From Candidatus Aegiribacteria sp. (GTDB taxonomy: Bacteria; Fermentibacterota; Fermentibacteria; Fermentibacterales; JCC-6): DNA of 39,393 nucleotides. Shown piece after piece: positions 33,097-39,393 of the stretch. The notes beneath the pieces were generated by a model. The model was not told the DNA's origin. It did not search any database and saw only the letters and a program-made list of their open reading frames with translations. The translations under genes were made by a program, and so were the position numbers. Position 1 is the first letter of the stretch; the number at the start of each line of letters is the position of its first letter. The stretch covers positions 1-39,393 of the forward strand of contig JAUVEU010000020.1 of NCBI GenBank assembly GCA_030594645.1, given 5' to 3'.

Positions 33097-34326
33097 ATGA
33101 TACACAGATTATATGACAGCGAACGGGATCAGAAGGATTGCCACAGGATATGGCGTGAGGTTGGATGGATCGATAAGGATCAGGGAAAAATCATGGACAC
33201 CTTTCTCGCCGGTTGCCGTGCGCTTGTGGGTGATCTGAACGGCAGACCGGAATCGCTTGTAGTTTCCTCCCCCGGTTCCCTCCGTTATCTTGAACAGGAT
33301 CTTTCGTTCTGCGCGGTATGCGGTGTTACCACGGGATATGCCGGCAGGAGGCAGGGATTAGCGGGACGACTTACAGCTGAGCTTATCGCGCTCGATGCTG
33401 CTGAAGGGGCTTTGGTTGCGGGACTGGGCATGTTTGAACAGGGATATTACGACAGGCTCGGATTCGGTACCGGAACGTATGAATCCTGGATCGGGCTCGA
33501 CCCGTCAAGCCTTAAAATCGATATTCACCCGCCTGCTCCCATCAGGCTGACAAAGGATGACTATGCGCTGGTCCACAGATCACGCCTGAGGAGGCTTCAG
33601 GCTCACGGCAACACAACGCTATTCAGGGAGGAACTTACTCGAGCTGAAATGGAGTGGAGCAAGAATGGTTTCGGGCTTGGTTACATGGATTATGAAGGGG
33701 AAAACCTCTCTCATCATTTCTGGTGCGGTCACGTAGAAGGAGAGAATGGACCTTACTCGGTGTCATGGATGTCCTACAAAGACTATTTTCAGTTTCTTGA
33801 ACTGCTTGCCCTTATCAGGAACCTTGGTGACCAGGTCTCTCTCATCCGGCTGAACGAACCTGTTGCCATCCAGATACAGGATCTGATACGAACTCCTTTC
33901 AGACACATGAGAAAAACGAGGAAGTCAAAATTCGAAACAAGTCATCGGGCTCTTGCGTACTGGCAGATTCGGATATGCGACCTGGAAAAGTGCATGGCTA
34001 AGACATTTCTCCCAGGGGGTAGTGTTTCTTTCAATCTCGAATTGAAAGATCCAATTGAAGGATATCTTGCAGAGGACGCTCCCTGGCGGGGGATATCAGG
34101 CAGTTATACCGTTACTCTAGGACCGGAATCAAGAGCAGAGAAGGGCCATCAGAGCGGTCTTCCTGTGCTGGAAGCTTCGGTAGGCGCATTTACCAGGATG
34201 TGGTTCGGCGTCCGACCGGCTTCAGGGCTTGCGGTAACAGATGATCTTGCCGGATCGGAGGATTTTCTGAAACAGCTGGATGAAGTACTCCGCCTGCCGA
34301 AACCAAGCAACGACTGGGAATATTGA
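33097..34326 (+). CDS. Eis-like GNAT N-acetyltransferase
   Basis: 409 residues. Eis-type enzymes acetylate amines such as aminoglycosides or lysines with acetyl-CoA. The N-terminal GNAT domain shows the acetyl-CoA loop GYAGRRQGLAGRL near 80 and QGYYDRLGFG near 114. The central region is a second GNAT-like fold, and the C-terminal ~100 residues (SVSFNLELKDP onward) resemble the sterol-carrier-like domain of Eis. It ends in the negatively charged SNDWEY; in Eis the terminal carboxylate is catalytic. AAAGGA precedes the ATG. It lies 126 bp past the flippase and 13 nt before the flavoprotein gene, so it probably starts a new transcript. The substrate is unknown. Confidence 0.8.
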   Translation: MIHRLYDSERDQKDCHRIWREVGWIDKDQGKIMDTFLAGCRALVGDLNGRPESLVVSSPGSLRYLEQDLSFCAVCGVTTGYAGRRQGLAGRLTAELIALDAAEGALVAGLGMFEQGYYDRLGFGTGTYESWIGLDPSSLKIDIHPPAPIRLTKDDYALVHRSRLRRLQAHGNTTLFREELTRAEMEWSKNGFGLGYMDYEGENLSHHFWCGHVEGENGPYSVSWMSYKDYFQFLELLALIRNLGDQVSLIRLNEPVAIQIQDLIRTPFRHMRKTRKSKFETSHRALAYWQIRICDLEKCMAKTFLPGGSVSFNLELKDPIEGYLAEDAPWRGISGSYTVTLGPESRAEKGHQSGLPVLEASVGAFTRMWFGVRPASGLAVTDDLAGSEDFLKQLDEVLRLPKPSNDWEY

Positions 34327-34339
34327 TAAGGAGAAGAGG

Positions 34340-34894
34340 ATGAAAGTTGTAGCATTTGTTGGAAGTCCAAGAACCGAGGGTACAACCGATGCTCTGGTCA
34401 GGCAGGTACTCAACGGAGCTGAGGATAAGGGGGCTGATACGTCCATTTTCCACATCGGTTTACTTGATATCAACGGGTGCCACGCGTGCATGAAATGCAG
34501 GAAAACAGGTATATGTGTTCAGGATGATGATATGAAACCGCTTTTTGATGAGATCCGCAACTCTGACTGCATAGTGCTCGGCACGCCTATCTATTTCTAT
34601 TACATGACCGCTCAGATGAAGGCTTTTACGGACAGGTTGTTCAGTTTCATCGGAGACAACTTTGAAAAGAGACTTGGAAGCAGAAAAACTGTCTTCGTTG
34701 TAACTCAGGGAGCGGATGATCCGGAACTCTTCCGGGCACAGATCGATAGTATGATCAGCGCCTGGGGTATGGTCGGATTGAATGTCACGGAAACGATACA
34801 GGCTTGCGCCACCTCGGACAAAGAGCAGATAGAAGAGGATGAGGAACTGATGGAAAAGGCTTTTGCCGCCGGACAGAATCTGGCTGATTACTGA
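34340..34894 (+). CDS. NAD(P)H-dependent FMN reductase / iron-sulfur flavoprotein-like
   Basis: 184 residues. The ATG at 34340 has AAGGAG ~7 nt upstream and starts the flavodoxin-like strand MKVVAFVGSPR; a longer frame reaching back to 34280 overlaps the upstream gene. GSPRTEGTT binds the FMN phosphate, and GTPIYFYYMTAQMKAF is the second FMN loop. A cysteine cluster C-x2-C-x2-C-x5-C (GCHACMKCRKTGIC) matches the [4Fe-4S] motif of archaeal iron-sulfur flavoproteins (Isf), so it may carry a cluster as well as FMN. It is probably an electron-transfer or quinone/azo-type reductase in the cytoplasm. It meets the leftward phosphotransacylase gene tail to tail (6 nt apart). Confidence 0.84.
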   Translation: MKVVAFVGSPRTEGTTDALVRQVLNGAEDKGADTSIFHIGLLDINGCHACMKCRKTGICVQDDDMKPLFDEIRNSDCIVLGTPIYFYYMTAQMKAFTDRLFSFIGDNFEKRLGSRKTVFVVTQGADDPELFRAQIDSMISAWGMVGLNVTETIQACATSDKEQIEEDEELMEKAFAAGQNLADY

Positions 34895-34900
34895 ATGTTC

Positions 34901-35836
34901 TTATGACTGATTGACCGGGCAGCTTTCAAGGTAAGAAGCCACAATTCCAGCCAGAACGAGCGAGCACAGTTTGGATTCCGCCGAGTCTGCACGGGATGTA
35001 AGCGTTACAGGATGTGTTGCGCCCATTATCACGGCAGCACCTTCAGCGTTTGACAGGAAAAGCAGCGTCTTATATAGGATGTTTGCGGACTCTATGTCCG
35101 GCAGCAGTACAATATCTGCCTGACCCGCCACAGAACTTTTTATCTTTTTGATTCTTACCGCTTCCGGAGAAACTGCAAGATCCATGGCAAGCGGACCATC
35201 AAAATCGGTACCTGTAATTTCACCATCTTCAACCATTTTTTTAATCTTTGCAGCTTCCATCGTGCGGGGCATTTTCTCATAGGGTATTTCTTTTGCGCAT
35301 AAATAGGTTGATTTCGGAAGATCAATTCCGAGAGCATTTACGACTGTAATGGCGTTTTTCAGGATCAGGACTTTCTGATCAAGTTTCGGTTTGATATTCA
35401 TACCTGCGTCGGTTACAGTAAGTAATTTTGGATATGTTGGGATATCAAAAACCGCTACATGGCTAAGAAGACCAGGACCTCGAATGCCTTTCTCGTTATC
35501 CAGTATTGCTTTCAGAAAGATAGAACTTGCAACAAGCCCCTTCATTATAACATGGGCCTCATCGTTTCGGATAAGCTCAACCGCTTTTTCCGCAGCAGGT
35601 TTGTCTTCTGCAGCTTCGATGATATCCATGCCGCTTATATCAACTCCAGCCTCGTCAGCTGAACGTTTGATTGCATCAGATCCGCCTATCAGAACGGCAT
35701 CGATCATATTTCCCTCTACTGCTGTCATAACGGCGGTCAGGGTTTCAGTTTCATCAGCCCTTACCACTGCTACTCTTCTGGAAGGTAATACCGTGGCCAT
35801 TTTTTTCATCTCTGAAAAACTTTTAACCGGCTGCAT
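34901..35836 (-). CDS. Phosphate butyryltransferase / phosphotransacylase (Ptb-like)
   Basis: 311 residues, the usual length of Ptb. It swaps acyl between CoA and phosphate (butyryl-CoA or acetyl-CoA to acyl phosphate), the step before ATP formation by an acyl kinase. Family motifs include VIMKGLVASSIFLKAIL near 95, GPGLLSHVAVF near 120, TDAGMNI near 143 and DIVLLPDIESANILYK near 245. AAGGAG lies 5 nt upstream of the ATG. No butyrate kinase is next to it in the window. Acetyl versus butyryl use cannot be decided from sequence alone. It supports a fermentative metabolism. Confidence 0.9.
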   Translation of the reverse strand: MQPVKSFSEMKKMATVLPSRRVAVVRADETETLTAVMTAVEGNMIDAVLIGGSDAIKRSADEAGVDISGMDIIEAAEDKPAAEKAVELIRNDEAHVIMKGLVASSIFLKAILDNEKGIRGPGLLSHVAVFDIPTYPKLLTVTDAGMNIKPKLDQKVLILKNAITVVNALGIDLPKSTYLCAKEIPYEKMPRTMEAAKIKKMVEDGEITGTDFDGPLAMDLAVSPEAVRIKKIKSSVAGQADIVLLPDIESANILYKTLLFLSNAEGAAVIMGATHPVTLTSRADSAESKLCSLVLAGIVASYLESCPVNQS

Positions 35837-35890
35837 TGCTTCTCCTTAAGAAAATCAAATGAATAAACTGATAATGATATGTGAGAAATG

Positions 35891-35920
35891 AATATATCTG
35901 CGTTGATGCTGACAGTGCAA
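35891..35920 (-). promoter_or_regulatory. Likely promoter of the Ptb-like gene
   Basis: Read leftward, TTGCAC (35920-35915) and TATATT (35896-35891) are 18 bp apart, with the -10 about 55 bp before the ATG at 35836. It fits a sigma70 promoter for the phosphotransacylase. Confidence 0.5.
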
Positions 35921-36130
35921 GTACCGGATGGTTCGTTGATATTGCAGACTATATAGAAAGTCTTGCACTTCGCCGGACGACACATATTATATGACGCTAT
36001 AATTATAAAAATAGATATTAATATTACTATTATGTAATGGCATGTTTTTTGCATGTATGTTGTTTACTTAATACTCAAACTGAACAAATATTTATATTAA
36101 CCATTGTTTAGTGAAGTATTAAGCATATTT

Positions 36131-36205
36131 CAGGTACCGGCAGGTATGAAGGACGAATTATTCTGGGGAATTTGTTCTGGGATGTGGGTCTGCCTGCCGG
36201 TACTG
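36131..36205. repeat. Large inverted repeat near the 3' end of the DUF gene
   Basis: CAGGTACCGGCAGGTA (36131-36146) is the inverse of TGCCTGCCGGTACTG (36191-36205), with 13 of 15 bases pairing. A small CTGAAG-CATC-CTTCAG hairpin overlaps the right arm (36203-36218), and its TCCTTCA also complements 36147-36153, allowing alternative folds. No T-run follows in either direction, so it is not a classic terminator. It is a further palindromic intergenic element in this window. Confidence 0.6.
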
Positions 36206-36251
36206 AAGCATCCTTCAGAGTAAGAGGTTCATTTGATACCTGACTATGATA

Positions 36252-36761
36252 CTATTCCCGGACTATACCATTTATTCGGTCAGCTTCCATCTGAATGAGT
36301 TCACGGAATTTCATAGCCAGCTCCGGGTCGAACTCAGGAAATTCATCAGATCCTACTCGTGGAGTCCAGTAGCCTTCCATCTCCAGCCACTCAGGATGAG
36401 TGAACCCGTTCTCTTCGATAACTATCATATGATCAAGCTTTTTGTATGGATCATCGGGATCCTTCCGGTGGATCATTTCGGCATGTACCCTGGCATACAT
36501 CTCAAGACTGCCGGGTTCACCACCACCCCGGATACGGGCCTGAGCAGCCTGGAAAAGCGGCATGAAAGCCATGGCAGTTTTTCCCATATCTGAGGGATCC
36601 TGCATTATAGCAGTATAGTGTTCCTTAGCTTCCTTCCAGTCCCCAGGATTGACTCCCTTAGCAAGTGCTATCTGGTTCTCCTTTTCAATATTACCACCTG
36701 TGTCAGCCATAAGGGCGCAGAGTTCAGCGTACATTTCCAGAGTCACATTTCCATCAGCCAT
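36252..36761 (-). CDS. Small acidic conserved protein, possibly DUF6620-like
   Basis: 169 residues. The ATG is preceded by GGAGGAATTCAA, the same leader as the secreted propeller gene at 1901. The first ~80 residues are helical, with an N-terminal LEMYAELCALMAD, GVNPGDWKEAKEHY and FMPLFQAAQARI. The second half has LEMYARVHAEMIHRKDP, so the two halves may be related repeats. No signal peptide, membrane helix or catalytic motif is visible. I associate it only loosely with DUF6620 and assign no function. It lies 117 bp downstream of the TPR-PAS hybrid kinase on the same strand and could be co-transcribed with it. Confidence 0.75.
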   Translation of the reverse strand: MADGNVTLEMYAELCALMADTGGNIEKENQIALAKGVNPGDWKEAKEHYTAIMQDPSDMGKTAMAFMPLFQAAQARIRGGGEPGSLEMYARVHAEMIHRKDPDDPYKKLDHMIVIEENGFTHPEWLEMEGYWTPRVGSDEFPEFDPELAMKFRELIQMEADRINGIVRE

Positions 36762-36878
36762 TTGAATTCCTCCATAATGAAAGGGTTTTCGTAATCAGTT
36801 AAACTTTGAAAGTATATGTGCATTCTGCCAAACCTGCATAAGTATGTGCAAGTTCGATTTCAGAGATGGACACTCATC

Positions 36879-39393
36879 TCATTCCATCTCTATTACGCGG
36901 GTTATCTCAGTTATTAAAGTCCTTATCTTAAACGGTTTAACAAGCTTGCCCTTGAATCCGTATTCGTCGAAATCAGCCATAACAGGATCCTTTGCATAAC
37001 CGCTGCAAACAATAGATTTTGCTTCGGGGTAAATAGAAAGAAGTTTCCTGACCGCTTCCTTACCGCCCATACCACCTGGAATAGTCAAATCCATAATAAC
37101 GATATCAAATGGTCGGCCTTTTTTTTCAGCAGATGTGTATTTCTTTATTGCTTCTTTTCCATCAGAGGCAAAATCTACTGTATATCCGCATTCTTCAAGC
37201 ATTACTTTTGATATTTTCCTGATTATTTCTTCGTCATCCATCACAAGTATCCTGGCTGTTTGCTCCGGTGTTGAGGGTTTTGCTCCGGATTGCTTCATTT
37301 CCGGCAGCTGCCGTGATTCAGAGGCACGGAGGTATAGCGTAAAAGCTGTTCCCGTACCGGGCTTCGAATCAACTCCTATATATCCTTTGTGCTTGCTTAT
37401 TATTGAATAAACCGTAGCCAGCCCCAGACCGCTGCCAGTCTGCTTGGTGCTGAAGTAAGGATCGAATATCCGGTCAAGATGCTTCCGGTCTATACCTGTT
37501 CCTTCGTCACGTATTGTGGCTTTGATATATTTGCCTGGGCTGAGATTCGGCAATTCATTCATCAAGACCTCAGCATTCTCCAGTGTGATATACAGATGTC
37601 CGCCATCGGGCATTGCCTGGTCAGCATTTATTATCAGGTTGGAGAATACCTGCTGCATCTGTCCTTTGTCCGCTTTAGTTATCCAAAGGTCTTCCGCTCG
37701 CTTGAAAACAGGCTTTACATTACTGCCTGACAGGTCAAATCCAGAGACCCCCCGAATTAATTCGTAAAGGCCGATATCCTCTCTGACAAATTCACCGCCG
37801 CTTGCAAAGGTCAGTAGCTGTCTGGTTAAATGAATAGCCCTGTTCATGGAGTTTTCTGCTTCTTCAAGAGATTTGAATCCGGGATGATCTTTGGAAAGCT
37901 TAATTTTCGCCATTGAGATATTACCGAATAACCCGGTGAGGATATTGTTGAAATCGTGTGCTATGCCACCTGACAGAGTAGCGATACTCTCGATCTTCTG
38001 TAGTTTCCGGAGTTCTTCCTCCGCTTTTGCTTTCTCGGTAATGTTTCGTACTGTTGCCAGGATCTTATCTTCCCCGAACGGAACGATACGGGCATCAAAA
38101 GTATTATCGGAACCGTTAATGTTAAGTTCATACTCGAAACTGTGCGTAGTTCCCGTTTTCAGAGTGTTTTCAATCTGATCAAGGATGAATTTAACTGCAT
38201 CCTCTGAAAATCCGGCATCCGATAGATTCTTTCCGATGATTTCCTCTGGCGGAATGGAAAGATCGTCTTCAGTTTCTACTTTGAAATCCATGTAAGTTCC
38301 GTTTCTTGAAAGAACGAACATCATCTCGGGCATGGCGGCAAGAAGTGCTTCATTTCTGGTGTTACTCTCACGCAGTGCGTCCTCTGCCCGTTTCCGTTCG
38401 GTGATGTCCTCGACGGTCCCTTCATAATACAGGACATTTCCTGATTCATCCCGAACAGTTCTTGAGCTTTCGCGGATGAAGAGGGAAGTGCCATCCCTTC
38501 TGAACCAGAGCGATTCTAATCCGAGCACAACTTCCTTATCTTTAAGATGCTCACTGAGACCGAGATGCAAATGCTCAGAGTCATACCTCACATCATGAAG
38601 ATTATGCTGTGCTAACTCATCAAATGATGAATATCCCAGCATGCTTACCAGCGCCGAATTGGCCATAAGTATGCTTCCCGAGGGAGTAATTCTGTACATT
38701 CCTATGACGGTGTTTGTAAAAATGCCTCGATAGATCTCTGCTTCCTTTTCCTTTTTCGAGGTCTCATATCTAACCTGCATCTGCGCGATCTTTTCAGCAG
38801 TAGTATCGCTGAAGATCTTCTCTCTCAATTCGCTGTATTTGCTTTGGAAATCCAGGGCCTGTTTGAAATTACCCTGTGCCTGACATAGTTCGAAAAGGTA
38901 CTTATAACTGTTTGTTTCCCAGTCCATTATCCCTGATTTCTTAGCAAGCTCCAAACCCTTTTGCAGATAGACCAGCGCTGAATCGTAGTGCTCAAGTCGA
39001 GTGTGAAGACGACCGATTTGGTTGTTAGAATCCGCAATGCCTCGTTTATCCCCGATCTTCATGTAAATGTCCAGAGCCTTTAGATAGTATTCCAATGCCG
39101 GTTCGGAATCTTTATGATTCTCGAAATGGTTCCCAATGTTCATGTAGGAGCCGGCGATACCCTTTTCATCTCCGATCTTTTCCTTGATTCCCAATGACTT
39201 TTGATAATGTTCGAGCGCACGAGCGGAATCTCCCTGCGTTTCATAAACTGTTCCGATGTTGTTGTAAGAAATAGCAATGCCTTGCTCATCTCCGAGGTCC
39301 TCAAAGAATCGCAGAGCCTTTAAGTAGTAATCAAGAGCCTGATCATATTCCTTCCACTCATCGTAAATTATACCGATATTATTATAACTCTTT
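36879..39393 (-). CDS. Hybrid histidine kinase with TPR and PAS domains (partial, N-terminus outside window)
   Basis: 837 residues are visible and the frame stays open to the right edge, so the N-terminus is missing. Domains in order: tetratricopeptide repeats of ~40 residues (SYNNIG, then ALDYYLKAL, ISYNNIGTVYETQGDSARALEHY, and so on) to about visible residue 190; a short coiled-coil linker (~195-220); PAS ~225-335; PAS ~350-455; HisKA with phospho-acceptor at about 479 (IAHDFNN); HATPase (DEGTGIDRKHLDRIFDP, GSGLGLATVY); and a terminal receiver (VMDDEEIIRK, phospho-acceptor in IVIMDLTIPG, SGYAK, VKPF). No transmembrane segment is seen, so the visible part is cytoplasmic. As with the kinase at 2668, no DNA-binding output domain follows. 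TPRs probably recruit a partner protein. Confidence 0.92.
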   Translation of the reverse strand, partial: KSYNNIGIIYDEWKEYDQALDYYLKALRFFEDLGDEQGIAISYNNIGTVYETQGDSARALEHYQKSLGIKEKIGDEKGIAGSYMNIGNHFENHKDSEPALEYYLKALDIYMKIGDKRGIADSNNQIGRLHTRLEHYDSALVYLQKGLELAKKSGIMDWETNSYKYLFELCQAQGNFKQALDFQSKYSELREKIFSDTTAEKIAQMQVRYETSKKEKEAEIYRGIFTNTVIGMYRITPSGSILMANSALVSMLGYSSFDELAQHNLHDVRYDSEHLHLGLSEHLKDKEVVLGLESLWFRRDGTSLFIRESSRTVRDESGNVLYYEGTVEDITERKRAEDALRESNTRNEALLAAMPEMMFVLSRNGTYMDFKVETEDDLSIPPEEIIGKNLSDAGFSEDAVKFILDQIENTLKTGTTHSFEYELNINGSDNTFDARIVPFGEDKILATVRNITEKAKAEEELRKLQKIESIATLSGGIAHDFNNILTGLFGNISMAKIKLSKDHPGFKSLEEAENSMNRAIHLTRQLLTFASGGEFVREDIGLYELIRGVSGFDLSGSNVKPVFKRAEDLWITKADKGQMQQVFSNLIINADQAMPDGGHLYITLENAEVLMNELPNLSPGKYIKATIRDEGTGIDRKHLDRIFDPYFSTKQTGSGLGLATVYSIISKHKGYIGVDSKPGTGTAFTLYLRASESRQLPEMKQSGAKPSTPEQTARILVMDDEEIIRKISKVMLEECGYTVDFASDGKEAIKKYTSAEKKGRPFDIVIMDLTIPGGMGGKEAVRKLLSIYPEAKSIVCSGYAKDPVMADFDEYGFKGKLVKPFKIRTLITEITRVIEME

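Larger units (their letters stand above)
35837..36251. other. Intergenic region with AT-rich block and large inverted repeat
   Basis: About 415 bases between two leftward genes hold no convincing frame. 35980-36130 is very AT-rich compared with its surroundings (runs such as ATTATAAAAATAG and ATATTTATATTAA). A large inverted repeat lies at 36131-36205, and a promoter-like pair at 35891-35920 serves the Ptb-like gene. Confidence 0.6.

Noticed and set aside
35912-35982. 8-bp inverted match AGTGCAAG/CTTGCACT
   Set aside because: The arms are short and ~40 bp apart, and one arm overlaps the likely Ptb promoter; chance pairing is probable.
1-39393. tRNA, rRNA, CRISPR array, insertion sequence with transposase, phage genes
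   Set aside because: No cloverleaf, rRNA-like stretch, regularly spaced repeat array or transposase/integrase motif was seen by eye; a software scan was not possible.

Overview
The window looks like a chromosomal stretch of an uncultured anaerobic (or at most microaerobic) diderm bacterium. The outer membrane is implied by an Omp85/D15-type barrel and a Wza-like export protein. Anaerobic life is implied by one compact operon holding PerR, rubrerythrins, superoxide reductase, ferritin, a flavodiiron protein and its rubredoxin partner. Secreted propeller proteins ending in a FlgD-Ig-like domain recall FCB-group candidate phyla such as Fermentibacteria, Eisenbacteria or Cloacimonetes. That placement is inference; no rRNA or other phylogenetic marker is present. 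No tRNA, rRNA, CRISPR array, transposase or phage gene was seen.

Layout. 1-2.5 kb: the 5' end of a leftward gene, a hairpin element, a secreted propeller-like protein and a GmhB-type HAD phosphatase, all leftward. 2.7-5.3 kb: a CHASE-PAS hybrid histidine kinase. 5.3-10.03 kb: the oxygen-defence operon, with a good sigma70 promoter overlapped by an inverted repeat that may be the PerR operator. 10.03-10.21 kb: structured repeat A. 10.1-13.46 kb: a leftward operon of outer-membrane barrel, adenosine deaminase and XdhC-like protein. 13.5-33.0 kb: a rightward surface-polysaccharide cluster with a polyprenol-P-mannose synthase, two secreted propeller proteins, glycosyltransferases, two flippases, MurB, nucleotide-sugar enzymes (RmlA, RmlB, a UDP-glucuronate decarboxylase and an Rmd-like reductase), Wza-like and Wzz-like proteins, and structured repeat B. 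33.1-39.4 kb: an Eis-like acetyltransferase, an iron-sulfur flavoprotein-like reductase, a phosphate butyryl/acetyltransferase, a small DUF protein, and a hybrid kinase with TPR and PAS domains that runs off the right edge.

How the genes work together. Superoxide goes to SOR, peroxide to rubrerythrins, O2 (or NO) to the flavodiiron protein fed by the flavin-reductase/rubredoxin fusion, and released iron to ferritin. The glycan cluster makes sugar donors, builds and flips a lipid-linked glycan, and exports it through the Wzz/Wza-like pair. Many junctions in it are 4-nt ATGA stop/start overlaps, so it is probably translationally coupled.

The most unusual feature is a family of structured intergenic repeats: A at 10029-10213 and B at 31479-31689. 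They share nearly identical cores, but their closing stems differ in sequence while still pairing, and all stem mismatches are G-U wobbles in the same RNA orientation. A smaller hairpin element C (626-706) shares a 17-nt motif with a hairpin nested in B. I do not recognise this family.
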